Assembly (NCBI GenBank): GCA_020829485.1 | Contig: JAIVFU010000013.1 | Location: 53,381-117,380, forward strand | From: Nostoc sp. CHAB 5834 | GTDB taxonomy: Bacteria > Cyanobacteriota > Cyanobacteriia > Cyanobacteriales > Nostocaceae | Reading direction: 5' to 3' | DNA: 64,000 nucleotides | Part shown: positions 1 through 8,967 of the stretch, piece by piece | Layout of the letters: each line of letters begins with the position of its first letter | How positions within the stretch are numbered: the stretch's first letter is position 1 | Notes under the pieces: model-generated | What the model saw: only the letters and a program-made list of their open reading frames with translations | What the model was told of the DNA's origin: nothing | Database searches by the model: none | Translations under genes and position numbers: made by a program

Positions 1-353
1 GCTATAATTCCGATCGCAAATAGTATACTCCCCAATAAAGTAGCATTTTCACGAGATACGCGACCACTGGGAATTGCTCTATTTGGTCGCTCTTTTGCAT
101 CTAATTCAGCATCAAAAACATCATTAAAAACTATACCGCCGCCGTATAAACCAGTTGTAGCTAATAACAACCAAGCTAATGGAATTAGTATAGTAAAACT
201 TGCTTCTCCATTGATTAATTTAGCAAAAATAATTCCAGAACCAGAAGCAGCAAAACCAACAAGAATATCCGCCCAAGCAGTAACAATATTAGCCGGACGC
301 ATCAATTCTAGATAACCCCGCCAGCTTTGAAAATTTAAGCTTGCAACATTCAC
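1..353 (-). CDS. eboC: EboC, UbiA-family prenyltransferase (3' end outside window)
   Basis: Membrane prenyltransferase of the UbiA superfamily; the gene runs leftward off the window, so only about 117 N-terminal residues are visible. After a short leader, the protein reads ELMRPANIVTAWADILVG and a hydrophobic helix, then the aspartate-rich site NDVFDAELDAKERPNRAIP, the polyprenyl-diphosphate/Mg-binding motif of UbiA enzymes. The start is a GTG at 353-351; no better ATG lies in frame. It follows eboB and eboA on the same strand, which makes the EboC assignment much firmer than the UbiA fold alone. In the ebo cluster EboC is thought to attach a prenyl group to a small-molecule carrier; the substrate is not known from sequence. 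Confidence 0.85.
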   Translation of the reverse strand, partial: MNVASLNFQSWRGYLELMRPANIVTAWADILVGFAASGSGIIFAKLINGEASFTILIPLAWLLLATTGLYGGGIVFNDVFDAELDAKERPNRAIPSGRVSRENATLLGSILFAIGII

Positions 354-465
354 TTATCTGCCTCCGTGCCTAATAATTTCTCAAAATAAACCGCATATTA
401 CATTATGCAATTCCTCATCCCTACTCCCCAATACAGACGCGATTAATCGCGTCTCTACCAATTTT

Positions 466-1401
466 CTACTCAATCAACACATAATCTGAAACTGATTTGA
501 TTCCTGGTTCTTGTCCCCGCAACACAGAATTACCATTGAACAACTGACGCTGATCAATAGATTGAGGATTGAGCCAGTCTGATGCTTGCATCTGCCCAGT
601 TTGACTGTAAGCAGCTAGGGCGTTTTCATAACAAACTGCTCGTACATGTTCTTCAGGAATACCCCTGTCTAACATCAACTGAGCCGTTTTTGGGACTGCC
701 AAAGGATCGCTGATACCCCAATCAGCGCTGCTATCTACAATGATGCGACGAACGTTATCACGTCCCGCTACGCTATCGCGTCCATACTTACGGACAACTT
801 CAACCATCCTGGCGTTACCCATCTTAGTCTGTGGATAAATTGTAAAAGCTGCCCAAAAACCCCGTCCTAATACTTCCTCAACGGTTTCCTCGTTGTTGTG
901 GTCAATAATTACTTGTGAAGGATCTAAGCCATATTCAATACAGCGATCCATACTCCGACTAGCACCCGCCTTTTTATTACGATGAGGCGTATGAATTAGC
1001 ACCAACATATCGAGTTCTTTGGCTAATGCTAACTGTTGACAAAAGTACTTATCTTCTGCTTCTGTCATATCGTCGTAGCCAATTTCACCAATAGCAACAA
1101 CACCTTCTTTACAAGCATAAAGTGGTAGCAGTTCTATAACTTCTGCTGCTAGTGCCTCATTGTTAGCTTCTTTCGGATTTAGGCCAATAGTGCAGTAATG
1201 TTGGATGCCAAACTGACTAGCACGAAACCGTTCCCAGCCCACAAGACTGCTGAAATAGTCTTTGAATGTACCAGCGTTCGTTCGCGGTTGTCCTAACCAA
1301 AAAGCTGGTTCAATAACGGCAACAATGCCATATTCCCGCATTACTAAGTAATCGTAAGTAGTGCGCGAACACATGTGAATGTGAGGATCGATAAACATCA
1401 T
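466..1401 (-). CDS. eboB: EboB, TatD-like metal-dependent hydrolase
   Basis: TatD/amidohydrolase-type TIM-barrel protein of the ebo cluster, about 311 residues. Metal ligands are visible in order: HIH near residue 8 ([11 protein letters not shown]), E in GEIGYDD, H in LIHTPH, H in VIIDHNNE and D in VDSSADWG. The reading frame is open back to 1593, but that part only translates tandem GGGGATT repeats ([13 protein letters not shown]). The start is therefore the double ATG at 1401/1398, just before FIDPHIH. The stretch [11 protein letters not shown] near residue 210 is encoded by a small repeat and looks like an in-frame insertion relative to the usual RKYG..RIIVD. It lies between eboA and eboC, all leftward, and is probably co-transcribed. 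The reaction is unknown; the role is in ebo-dependent precursor export. Confidence 0.88.
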   Translation of the reverse strand: MMFIDPHIHMCSRTTYDYLVMREYGIVAVIEPAFWLGQPRTNAGTFKDYFSSLVGWERFRASQFGIQHYCTIGLNPKEANNEALAAEVIELLPLYACKEGVVAIGEIGYDDMTEAEDKYFCQQLALAKELDMLVLIHTPHRNKKAGASRSMDRCIEYGLDPSQVIIDHNNEETVEEVLGRGFWAAFTIYPQTKMGNARMVEVVRKYGRDSVAGRDNVRRIIVDSSADWGISDPLAVPKTAQLMLDRGIPEEHVRAVCYENALAAYSQTGQMQASDWLNPQSIDQRQLFNGNSVLRGQEPGIKSVSDYVLIE

Positions 1402-1404
1402 GGT

Positions 1405-1599
1405 TGTAATGATTGGGGATTGGGGATTGGGGATTGGGGATTGGGGATTGGGGATTGGGGATTGGGAATTGGGGATTGGGAATTGGGGATTGGGGATAGG
1501 GCATTGGTTATTTTCCTTGTTCCCCCTCATCTCTCTCATCTCCCTGATCACCCTCATCTCCCTCATCCCCACTCCCCACTCCCCACTCCCCACTCCCTT
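1405..1599. repeat. STRR tandem heptamers between eboB and eboA
   Basis: The eboA-eboB spacer consists almost wholly of short tandem repeats: about ten copies of GGGGATT (some GGGAATT) at 1411-1500, a CTCATCTCC-type run at 1522-1570, then CCCCACT repeats at 1568-1592. This is the short tandemly repeated repetitive (STRR) type known from Nostoc and Calothrix. It creates spurious open frames on both strands. Confidence 0.9.
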
Positions 1600-2481
1600 T
1601 TATTTGTAAACAAAAAGGCCATCGCGGCTAAAACTATTCCAAGTCAGATTACCTTTTTGAATGGATGACTGTAAATCTGGGTAGCGAGAAAGTAATTCTT
1701 GTGCTTGGGGTAAAGGAGACTCAGCACAAGCTAACGCTGCTGCTTCTTGCTCGTGTATATCCCCATTAGCCAGTACTTTTTCTAAATCTGTGATGATTGC
1801 GCTATCCGCAAACCGCCCTACAGATCGCCAAAGTTCTGGCGTAACTGAGCGTTTAGCTGCCCAACGTTCATGGGCATAGTCTGCCAACATCCTCGCTAAT
1901 TCTGGATTAGCACGCCGATCGAGTCCCCAAATTAGATGCAACGGACTGCCGACAAATACAGCCTTTAGCACCATCTGATTCCAAGCAGCATTATCTAAAT
2001 AATCTGCTGGATAAGGGTTTCGTAGTGCGATCGCTTGGAATACATTACTCATATTGCTGCGAATTCCTTCAGCAGCGCGATGGCGATGTAACTCTGGATG
2101 TGGTAGTAACGGCAAACTTTGATAAAGGACAACTAACTCCCCCATATCGGCAGTGGAGAAGAATTTATCAAGCGATCGCACATAGCCCTCAGCATCATCA
2201 TGGGGCAAAGCTAGAAGCAAGAGTGTACGACCTGCTTGATCTACACTCCAATGACCAGGATACCAACCGGGAATCACATCCTCTGCTGCTTCCAAGTCCT
2301 GGAATGTTAGCTGCAAATCCTCTTTACCTAGATAACGCGGCACAGCACTAAAAGCCGTAAAAAACACTCTCTCAGCAGCGCCGTTAGCAATTTGTGCTTG
2401 CTTCTGTTCCAGCCAAGCAAAAGCTTTCTCTGAAACAGACTTTAACAGCCAGTGATGCAGTAACTCGTTTACTTTACTCAT
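1600..2481 (-). CDS. eboA: EboA family protein
   Basis: About 293 residues, first gene of the leftward eboA-eboB-eboC run. The protein starts [16 protein letters not shown] at the ATG at 2481; the frame continues upstream to 2565, but that 28-residue extension is unlike the family start. It is a helical, soluble-looking protein with no signal peptide or membrane helix and no catalytic motif that I recognise; conserved-looking stretches are [16 protein letters not shown] and LVYLD-like [14 protein letters not shown] near the middle. EboA has no assigned activity. Identification rests on remembered family features plus its place next to eboB, eboC and eboD. Confidence 0.82.
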   Translation of the reverse strand: MSKVNELLHHWLLKSVSEKAFAWLEQKQAQIANGAAERVFFTAFSAVPRYLGKEDLQLTFQDLEAAEDVIPGWYPGHWSVDQAGRTLLLLALPHDDAEGYVRSLDKFFSTADMGELVVLYQSLPLLPHPELHRHRAAEGIRSNMSNVFQAIALRNPYPADYLDNAAWNQMVLKAVFVGSPLHLIWGLDRRANPELARMLADYAHERWAAKRSVTPELWRSVGRFADSAIITDLEKVLANGDIHEQEAAALACAESPLPQAQELLSRYPDLQSSIQKGNLTWNSFSRDGLFVYK

Positions 2482-2954
2482 GATGAATTTTAGGAAAAGT
2501 TGCCCAACTTTTTTATGGCAACTAAGTATAAAATCTAGCACTAAACTTGATACTTTGTGATTCAAGCAGCTAGTTAATATACTACTGAGATTATAACTTC
2601 ACTGAATCTATAAAAATCTCCTGACTTTCAATAAGATACTGTAAAGATCCCATTTCAATTAGATAAAGTATTAATTTCTCTTACGGAATAAAATTATAAT
2701 TTAATGTAATCATGCTATCTATATGCAATCTTAAATATAACGTTTAGGCATCAATAATTTTTTTAATAGATGTGATTTTGAAGTTTATAAATTAAAGTAA
2801 ACACACTTCAAATTTACGATAAGTTTTGTAGCTCAGTTTTGATAATAAATTATTTTAAATTTTAGCTTTTAAAGAAGTTTATTTTCAAGCTTACTCTCAT
2901 TTCAATTGCAGTATTGCATATATTTACACTTACTTAAAAAGTAATAATATTCCG
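2482..2954. other. AT-rich divergent spacer between eboA and eboD
   Basis: This 473-bp, strongly AT-rich stretch separates the divergently transcribed eboA (left) and eboD (right) and must hold both promoters. I see no coding frame, no RNA gene and no convincing regulator site; A/T runs make -10-like boxes uninformative. Confidence 0.6.
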
Positions 2955-4157
2955 ATGGCTATTCAACAAAAAACCGTTCTTAATCTTCAACCAATTAACC
3001 AATGTGTTCGCGTGACCTTTAATTATGATGTTCACTTTACTAGAGGTCTGTTTCAGTTAGATAATCCTTTACTCGCACAAGCGATCGCCGCAGGTGGGGA
3101 AACAGCCCCAAAACAAGTGCTAGCAGTGGTAGATGCAGGATTTTTACAGTATCAGGATGGGTTGCTAAAAAAATTATCAGTTTACGCTCAGTATTATGAA
3201 GATGTACTAACACTAACTGGTGAGCCGATAGTAGTTCCGGGTGGAGAAGCAGTCAAGAACGATTCTAGATTTATAGAACAAATTCATCAGCAGATAAATG
3301 CAGCTGGATTGTGCCGTCACTCCTACGTCTTAGCAATTGGAGGTGGAGCCGTCCTAGACATGGCAGGATACGCAGCAACAACAGCTCACCGAGGAATTCG
3401 ACTGCTACGAGTACCGACAACAGTATTAGGGCAAAACGATTCGGGTGTAGGGGTAAAGAATGGAATCAATGCCTTTGGCAAAAAAAACTTTTTGGGTACA
3501 TTCATGCCACCTTATGCTGTCTTGAATGACTTTGATTTTCTTACTAGCCTTGACGATCGAGATTGGCGATCGGGTATTGCAGAAGCAGTAAAAGTAGCGC
3601 TGATTAAAGATGCAGATTTCTTCGATTTCATTATGTCTAATGCCGATAAATTGGCTAATCGAGACATGGACATAATGGAAAAGCTGATTTATCGCTGTTC
3701 CCAGTTGCACTTAGAGCATATTGCTGGTAGCGGCGATCCCTTTGAAATGGGTTCATCGCGTCCTTTAGATTTTGGACATTGGGCTGCTCACAAACTAGAG
3801 CATTTAACTAATTACAGCCTACGTCATGGTGAAGCTGTAGCGATCGGTATTGCTTTAGATACAACCTATTCATATTTAACAGGGCAACTCCTACAATCTG
3901 AGTGGCAAAGAGTTCTAACTACACTCAAGAAATTAGGCTTTACTTTGTATGTATCCGCACTGACAGAACAATTAGATCAGCTAGACCATCCGCATTGTCT
4001 ATTTCGGGGGCTTACCGAGTTCCGTGAACACTTGGGAGGAAATTTGACAATCACTCTTCTACAAAGAATCGGGCAGGGAATAGAAGTTCATCAGGTGGAT
4101 TTGTCTTTATATAGAGATGCTATTTTGCTGCTGAAAGATTGGGAAGTTTTGCATTAA
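2955..4157 (+). CDS. eboD: EboD, 3-dehydroquinate synthase-like sugar-phosphate cyclase
   Basis: A 400-residue protein of the AroB/2-epi-5-epi-valiolone synthase superfamily. NAD-binding GGGAVLDMAGYAA lies near residue 130 and PTTVLGQNDSGVGVKNG near 155. The three metal ligands are E in GIAEAVKVA, H in DFGHWAAHKLEHL and H in LRHGEAVAIG. The long N-terminal arm before LAVVDAGF and the QNDSGVGVKNG loop (rather than PTSLLAQVDSSVGGK of true AroB) argue for an EboD-type cyclase, not shikimate AroB. It is transcribed away from eboABC. In other ebo clusters EboD accompanies EboE and EboF; neither is in this window, though they may lie left of position 1. Product unknown; by family it cyclises a sugar phosphate. 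Confidence 0.87.
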   Translation: MAIQQKTVLNLQPINQCVRVTFNYDVHFTRGLFQLDNPLLAQAIAAGGETAPKQVLAVVDAGFLQYQDGLLKKLSVYAQYYEDVLTLTGEPIVVPGGEAVKNDSRFIEQIHQQINAAGLCRHSYVLAIGGGAVLDMAGYAATTAHRGIRLLRVPTTVLGQNDSGVGVKNGINAFGKKNFLGTFMPPYAVLNDFDFLTSLDDRDWRSGIAEAVKVALIKDADFFDFIMSNADKLANRDMDIMEKLIYRCSQLHLEHIAGSGDPFEMGSSRPLDFGHWAAHKLEHLTNYSLRHGEAVAIGIALDTTYSYLTGQLLQSEWQRVLTTLKKLGFTLYVSALTEQLDQLDHPHCLFRGLTEFREHLGGNLTITLLQRIGQGIEVHQVDLSLYRDAILLLKDWEVLH

Positions 4158-4164
4158 TTTTTCT

Positions 4165-4559
4165 TTGGATGCATCGCCCAAATTTCTGGGCGATCGCTAC
4201 TTCGTGATTCTAAATTGCAAAATACTTTTTAGTAACTTAAAGGAAAAGGCCGAGGAATTACTCGCAGTCCTTCAAGACAATCCTTTTCAAAATCCTCCAC
4301 CTTATGAAAAGCTGGTTGGTGACTTATCAGGTGCTTATTCTCGTAGGATAAATATACAGCATCGGTTGGTATATAAGGTCATTAGACTTCTTGCAAAAGT
4401 CTTTAATACCCCACCCCCAACCCCTCCCCGATGCTAAGGGGAGGGGAGACAAAGCGTAGCTTTGGCGGGGTGAGGTTCAAATTGTTTGATTTATGCAAGA
4501 GGTCTATTGAATCCGAGCAAGTAGTTAAGATAATTCGCATGTGGACACATTACGAGTAA
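4165..4559 (+). pseudogene. YoeB/Txe-family toxin, interrupted by a 122-bp element
   Basis: Remnant of a RelE/YoeB-type mRNA interferase. The middle is well kept (KEKAEELLAVLQDNPFQNPP, KLVGDLSGAYSRRIN, QHRLVYKV), with the LSGAYSRRIN..HRLVY signature. After KVI at 4383 the frame runs into an inserted element, but from 4506 it resumes as IESEQVVKIIRMWTHYE and a stop at 4557-4559, the typical cyanobacterial YoeB C-terminus. Removing one ATT copy plus the insert restores one frame. The N-terminal 25 residues are also degraded and the start is unclear. No YefM/Phd antitoxin gene precedes it; eboD ends only 8 bp upstream. It is not expected to give active toxin. Confidence 0.8.
4384..4505. mobile_element. 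122-bp MITE-like element inside the toxin gene
   Basis: Imperfect terminal inverted repeats AGACTTCTTGCAAAA (left) and TTATGCAAGAGGTCT (right, reverse complement AGACCTCTTGCATAA), flanked by ATT at 4381-4383 and 4506-4508. The interior is a G/C-rich palindrome (CCCAACCCCTCCCC / GGGGAGGGG). There is no coding capacity. It is a small non-autonomous insertion with an apparent 3-bp target duplication. Confidence 0.8.
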
Positions 4560-4560
4560 G

Positions 4561-5259
4561 TTATCTCCTCACCCCCACTTGGTGTTCACAATGAAAACCT
4601 CGATTCTCCCAAGCTTGCATATCTACTTCGGTAAGTCTTGTGACATTTGAACATTGCGGTTGAATAATTTGACTTACAATCGCCCAAAATAAGCTGCGTG
4701 TTACATCTAATCCAGTTTTTGACCAAGATTCATTATTACCAGGAACACCCAACTCCTCAACAATATCTGTCTCTACCCAAATACCATGAGCGCCCAAGAG
4801 AATCTGTGCCATCCATTTGGCTCTGGGTAAATGACTTGGCGAGGTAATCAACATGACTTTATGCACTCCCCAACGTCGCAAAATTGGAATACCATAATAA
4901 AAATTTTCAAAGGTAGAATTCGCGCAGTTTTCTAACCAAACGTTTTGTAACCTTGCTAATTCCGCCTGAAAAATCAACCATATACAGGGGTCTGGGGAAC
5001 CATGAGAAATTAAAATTGGCGTTTGCGGGTATTGTTTTGCTTGTTGGGCAACATAAGTTTCTCGACGAATACTGCCACCAAGCACAAAGAACGCATCTAC
5101 TGGCTGGGAAGAAGCAAAAACTAAGGTTATAGTGGTAAAAATTAGCCAAGCGCCCAAAACAAAGTACAATCCACCAGTTAGTTTTTGTAACGATTGCCAC
5201 AGATTAGCAAAATTTTTTTTAATAGAAATTAACGATTTGATGGTAAATTTACGTTTCAT
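4561..5259 (-). CDS. YdcF-like (DUF218) membrane-anchored protein
   Basis: A 232-residue protein with one N-terminal membrane helix (about residues 28-50, GGLYFVLGAWLIFTTITLVFA) followed by a DUF218/YdcF Rossmann-like domain: VDAFFVLGGSIRRETY, ILISHGSPDP, ENCANSTFENFYY, and LITSPSHLPRAKWMAQ. The S-T-x-E-N and SPSHLPRA elements are characteristic of the family, whose E. coli member binds S-adenosylmethionine. Exact function unknown. The stop lies 1 bp after the toxin remnant on the other strand. It is probably a single gene, with its promoter in the 310-bp spacer before the protease gene. Confidence 0.82.
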   Translation of the reverse strand: MKRKFTIKSLISIKKNFANLWQSLQKLTGGLYFVLGAWLIFTTITLVFASSQPVDAFFVLGGSIRRETYVAQQAKQYPQTPILISHGSPDPCIWLIFQAELARLQNVWLENCANSTFENFYYGIPILRRWGVHKVMLITSPSHLPRAKWMAQILLGAHGIWVETDIVEELGVPGNNESWSKTGLDVTRSLFWAIVSQIIQPQCSNVTRLTEVDMQAWENRGFHCEHQVGVRR

Positions 5260-5569
5260 GACTTAGGTAAGAAAAGCTGATTTAATGGCAGTCTAACAGT
5301 ACTGCAATTCAGTGCTGAAAGTGCTATCTTATAAAAGTAATGAAAAAGTACAAAAATGACGCTGATGAAAGTGTCATAAGTTCAGTATAGCCTTCCGGAA
5401 AAGGCTAACAAACTGAGAAATGGTTGTTAAGAATGCAGTATTTTCGGCATCATTCAACGATAAAAATGATGAAGGGAGGAGAGCTTAGTTTGGGGTATAA
5501 AAACTTAAAAATCTGTTGAAAGCCTGATTGCTAAACTTGTCAATAACACAATTATTTCAGCTAATATAA

Positions 5570-6910
5570 ATGAACCAATCTGCGAAAAGTTACTCGCCGC
5601 TCCAAGTAGCCTTGATTGGTGGAGCGATCGCCACTACTGCTACTATGTCTTTGTTCGGCACCGCTTGGACTCGTGGTGTCCGGGCCGCTCTAGCCCTACA
5701 AGACAGCCCGAAAGTGATAGTTGACCAAGTATGGCAACTGGTGAATCATGAATATGTTGATGGCAAATTTAATCAACAAGATTGGCAAGCAACCAGACAA
5801 AGCCTGTTGAGCAAAGACTATTCTTCTCGGGAAGAAGCATACACTGCCATCCGCGAAGCGTTACAAAAGTTGGGAGATCCTTACACTCGATTCATGGATC
5901 CCAAACAGTTTGAAGCCCTGACTAGCCAAACATCTGGGGAAGTCTCTGGTATTGGCATTCGGATGGAAGTGAACGAAAAAACTCAGCGCCTCACTGTTGT
6001 TGAAGCTATAGAAAATTCTCCGGCGCTAAAAGCTGGGATCAAAGCAGGCGATGAAATTTTGGCAATTGACGGCAAACCCACTCTCAAAATGAAAGTGGAT
6101 GATGCCTCTAAGCTAATTCGTGGGAAAGCAGGTACTCCCATCAAACTAAAGCTGGGGCGGAGAGGGGTAAATGCCTTTGATTTGAAGCTGACAAGAGCAA
6201 ATATTGAAGTGCCAACGGTACGTTATACCCTCAAGCAAGAAGGGAATCGTCGCGTTGGCTATATCCGTTTGCGGGAATTTAGCGCTCATGCCGCAGAACA
6301 AATGCAACGAGCCATCCGCGATTTAAACACTAAGAAAGTTGATTCTTATGTCTTAGATTTGCGGGGAAATCCTGGCGGGTTGTTACAGGCGAGCATTGAA
6401 ATTGCCCGGATGTGGTATGATGACGGCGGCATTGTCAAGACAGTAGACCGTGTGGGCAGCACTGAAGAAACTAAAGCCAATCGCACTGCTCTTACAAATC
6501 GTCCTTTGGCAGTCTTAGTGGATGGTAATTCAGCTAGTGCTAGCGAAATTCTCACAGGGGCACTCAAGGATAATAAGCGGGCGGTAGTCGTAGGTGGTCA
6601 AACCTTTGGTAAAGCCTTAGTGCAGTCAGTTCATGAACTCGCAGATGGTTCTGGCTTGGCTGTCACCATTGCCCATTACTACACCCCTGCGGGAACAGAT
6701 ATTAACCATAAAGGGATTGCCCCAGATATCAAGCTAGACTTGACAGAGGCACAAGAGCGGCAGTTAGCTTCTAATCCAGATTTAATCGGAACTAAGAGCG
6801 ATCCACAATATGCCCGGGCGATCGCAATTTTATCAAATAACAACTTTGCCCAGCCGTCGGCAAATCAGCCCACTCGACCTATGAGCCGCGCCGATAAACT
6901 AAAATTTTAG
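5570..6910 (+). CDS. Carboxyl-terminal processing protease (S41, Ctp family)
   Basis: A 446-residue S41 peptidase. An N-terminal hydrophobic segment (residues 13-32) serves as signal or anchor. A helical region YVDGKFNQQDWQ follows, then a PDZ domain (about 115-200; GEVSGIGIRMEV, LKAGIKAGDEILAIDGK) and the catalytic domain with VLDLRGNPGGLL. The Ser/Lys dyad is seen as GNSASASEILTGAL (Ser) and QTFGKALVQS (Lys 26 residues later). Cyanobacterial Ctp enzymes trim C-termini in the lumen or periplasm; CtpA matures the photosystem II D1 protein. Which paralogue (ctpA, ctpB or ctpC) this is cannot be decided here. A strong stem-loop follows the stop. Confidence 0.92.
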   Translation: MNQSAKSYSPLQVALIGGAIATTATMSLFGTAWTRGVRAALALQDSPKVIVDQVWQLVNHEYVDGKFNQQDWQATRQSLLSKDYSSREEAYTAIREALQKLGDPYTRFMDPKQFEALTSQTSGEVSGIGIRMEVNEKTQRLTVVEAIENSPALKAGIKAGDEILAIDGKPTLKMKVDDASKLIRGKAGTPIKLKLGRRGVNAFDLKLTRANIEVPTVRYTLKQEGNRRVGYIRLREFSAHAAEQMQRAIRDLNTKKVDSYVLDLRGNPGGLLQASIEIARMWYDDGGIVKTVDRVGSTEETKANRTALTNRPLAVLVDGNSASASEILTGALKDNKRAVVVGGQTFGKALVQSVHELADGSGLAVTIAHYYTPAGTDINHKGIAPDIKLDLTEAQERQLASNPDLIGTKSDPQYARAIAILSNNNFAQPSANQPTRPMSRADKLKF

Positions 6911-6919
6911 CTAAAACAG

Positions 6920-6960
6920 CATTCATCCCACACTCACGCTCACGAAGTGTGGGATGAATG
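6920..6960. terminator. Perfect 15-bp stem-loop after the protease gene
   Basis: CATTCATCCCACACT pairs perfectly with AGTGTGGGATGAATG around an 11-base loop, ten bases past the protease stop. No T-run follows, so it may terminate weakly, stabilise the 3' end, or be a repeat copy. Confidence 0.6.
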
Positions 6961-6994
6961 GGCAGGAGTGAGGAGACATGGTAATTAATGTATT

Positions 6995-7425
6995 TTGGCG
7001 TAGCCATAACAATTAATTATTATGTCGAGCCATGACCCATATTCATTCTGGACTATTTTGATTCTCAATATATTCTTTAAGCTTTGAGATTGTTCTGCAT
7101 ACTCTTGACGTAATTTGCGCGAAGTTACTGATTTGACGTTATTTACCAATAGACATCTCCGAAAATGAATTGTTTTGACGTTGCATTGCAACGTCAAGAC
7201 AAGGGTTTCAGGTCACGCATAATTAATTTCTGGAGATGTCTAATTTATTAATCTGCAAGTCTGGGTGGTACTGAAACAGTAGGTGTACATGATCCTCTTC
7301 TCCATTGAACTCGATCAACTTGCAATCCCACTTTTGGAGCAAGTCAACCAAAATATCCTCCAGCCGTTTCAACATTTCTAGAGTAAAGGCTTTGCGTCTA
7401 TATTTTGTGATCAGAACTAATTAAA
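6995..7425 (-). pseudogene. IS200/IS605 TnpA transposase remnant, split by a MITE
   Basis: Reading leftward from about 7425, the translation gives LVLITKYRRKAFTLEMLKRL, then EFNGEEDHVHLLFQYHPDLQ, clear marks of a Y1/HUH transposase of IS200 type (HVH motif). The frame is broken by a 93-bp element at 7150-7242 and resumes as LVNNVKSVTSRKLRQEYAE, matching the region after the HUH motif (..LKTVSSRLIRKEF..). Past that the sequence decays, and the catalytic tyrosine region and start codon are missing. An old insertion later hit by a second element. Confidence 0.75.
7150..7242. mobile_element. MITE family B, copy 1 (TAGACATCTCC ends)
   Basis: Perfect 11-bp ends TAGACATCTCC ... GGAGATGTCTA, with the terminal TA suggesting insertion into TA as for IS630/Tc1-type elements. 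The interior contains GACGTTGCATTGCAACGTC, a palindrome. A near-identical copy is at 52759-52851 and a lone left end at 19503-19513. Confidence 0.85.
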
Positions 7426-7533
7426 TCACTCACTGAGCGACCAATGGAAGTCAAAATCATTTTTGACGGTTATCTAACTGGAGATTCGCTATAGTTAAGA
7501 GTTAACAGGTAACGGCTAAAAGGAGTTAAAGAG

Positions 7534-8157
7534 ATGGAAATTAAGCCAACTGACCCATCGCTAGCACTCATGGAAATTCCCCCAGGTTATCTCAATATTA
7601 TGGGTTACGTTGATCAGTCAGAAGTTAATGGCCCTGGTTGTCGTGCAGTCATCTGGGTACAAGGTTGTCTTCGTGAGTGTCCTGGCTGCTTTAATACTAA
7701 CTCTTGGTCATTTGAGGCTAACCAATTGATTGCTGTTGATACCCTTGCCGAAAATATTCTCAGCAATCCCCACAACACGGGTGTAACTTTCTCTGGTGGA
7801 GAACCCTTTTGGCAAGCTACAGCATTGGCATCTTTAGCGCGTAAGGTAAAAGCTGCTGGATTAAATGTAATGTCTTTTTCTGGGTTCACTCTCAAGCAAC
7901 TACAGTCTCAATCTGCGCCGCCAGGTTCTCAAGAATTGTTAGAACAACTTGATATCCTAATTGACGGGCCTTTTGTACAATCTCTAGCAATTAATTCTCC
8001 CAACTCTCCAGTTTCTTCTAGGAATCAACGGGTTCGGGTGTTAAACCCGGCTTTCCAAGACCAGATTACCTGGGCTAGCGATCAGATAGAAGTCCACATT
8101 CTCAAGGATGGTGGTCGCATCGTCACTGGCTATCAAGGCGGGCTGGAATTAACGTAA
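7534..8157 (+). CDS. NrdG-like radical-SAM activating protein
   Basis: A 207-residue single-cluster radical SAM protein. The cluster motif is C-x3-C-x2-C in WVQGCLRECPGCFNTNSW (about residues 45-58), followed by FSGGEPFWQ, the SAM-binding GGE motif, and LIDGPFVQ near 150. This pattern and length fit activases that make a glycyl radical, such as anaerobic ribonucleotide reductase activase NrdG. A purine/ribosome-site AGGAG lies shortly before the ATG. No glycyl-radical enzyme gene (nrdD or pfl) lies nearby, so the partner is either elsewhere or different. Confidence 0.8.
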   Translation: MEIKPTDPSLALMEIPPGYLNIMGYVDQSEVNGPGCRAVIWVQGCLRECPGCFNTNSWSFEANQLIAVDTLAENILSNPHNTGVTFSGGEPFWQATALASLARKVKAAGLNVMSFSGFTLKQLQSQSAPPGSQELLEQLDILIDGPFVQSLAINSPNSPVSSRNQRVRVLNPAFQDQITWASDQIEVHILKDGGRIVTGYQGGLELT

Positions 8158-8422
8158 GGGGTTGGGGGAATCTTCGACGAATAAACACGTTAACCGAACT
8201 GTATTGGGCGGGCTGGGGCATCTAAGACATTAATAAATCCTTGAAATAAACTCAAGGCGATGATGTGCCATACCAGAATCACACCAGTCATGATTGATAG
8301 TCTTTTATTTAAAATGCGTAGTATTTCCTGAAAAAAATTCTTATTTCCTTAGTATATGTATTATTATCTCAAAACAAATCTTTACAGCACCTCCCCCAGT
8401 ACGAGTGATTATGGCATTATTT

Positions 8423-8890
8423 TTAGGAGAGGTTAGCGATCGCCCGATTCAAGATTTGGGAAAATAGTTCTCGGTCAGCAAAGGAAATATCATCCATCGC
8501 TTCATCACGCACGGCTGCGGCGATTGGGGGTAAAACAGTTTCTAGTTCCTTACCTGCATCCGTGAGCCAGATTCGCCAGATGCGGCGATCGTGAGTGTCG
8601 CGTTCTCGACGCACCAAGCCGCGTTCTTCCATCCGATCTAGTACGCCTGTTAAAGTCCCCCCCACTTGTTTGAGTTTGTCCCCAATACTAGAAGTAGGTA
8701 AACCATCTTCTTGCCATAAACAGCACAACACCAGCCAGTGAAATGGCGTAAGTCCAAAGGGTTCTAGCCTCTCTGCAAACTTGCGTCCAAGCAATTGTGA
8801 GACTAATTTGATTCTGTAACCCAAATTGTATGGTGCCAGATTTTGCTGCCACGAATCTAAAGCTGGGGAGTGATTAGATATAGAAACCAT
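8423..8890 (-). CDS. MarR-family transcriptional regulator
   Basis: A 155-residue winged-helix protein of the MarR family. The core reads FGLTPFHWLVLCCLWQEDG, TSSIGDKLKQVGGTLTGVLD (recognition helix), then RMEERGLVRRERDTHDRRIW for the wing with the DxRxW/R pattern, and a C-terminal dimerisation helix. MarR proteins usually bind DNA as dimers and release it on ligand or redox signals. The neighbour to the right is a membrane glycosyltransferase gene on the same strand, ending 78 bp before this start; co-transcription is possible. Target genes cannot be told from the sequence. Confidence 0.88.
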   Translation of the reverse strand: MVSISNHSPALDSWQQNLAPYNLGYRIKLVSQLLGRKFAERLEPFGLTPFHWLVLCCLWQEDGLPTSSIGDKLKQVGGTLTGVLDRMEERGLVRRERDTHDRRIWRIWLTDAGKELETVLPPIAAAVRDEAMDDISFADRELFSQILNRAIANLS

Positions 8891-8967
8891 TTAGCAAAAT
8901 ACTTAGTATGCGTACTATTATTATAACTAGGCTAGTCTTTTTTAGCAATGGTTGCTTGGCATCTGTC

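Noticed and set aside
466..1593. A longer EboB starting at 1593
   Set aside because: The extra 64 residues are repeat-encoded ([11 protein letters not shown]); the TatD family begins at the HxH strand, directly after the ATGs at 1401/1398.
1375..1668. Open frames on both strands over the eboA-eboB gap
   Set aside because: They translate the GGGGATT and CCCCACT tandem repeats ([17 protein letters not shown] peptides) and do not look like protein.
2955..4157. Shikimate-pathway aroB
   Set aside because: The nucleotide loop is QNDSGVGVKNG rather than the AroB pattern, and ebo genes lie next door.
5570..6910. Naming the protease ctpA outright
   Set aside because: Cyanobacteria have three Ctp paralogues; sequence reading alone does not separate them.
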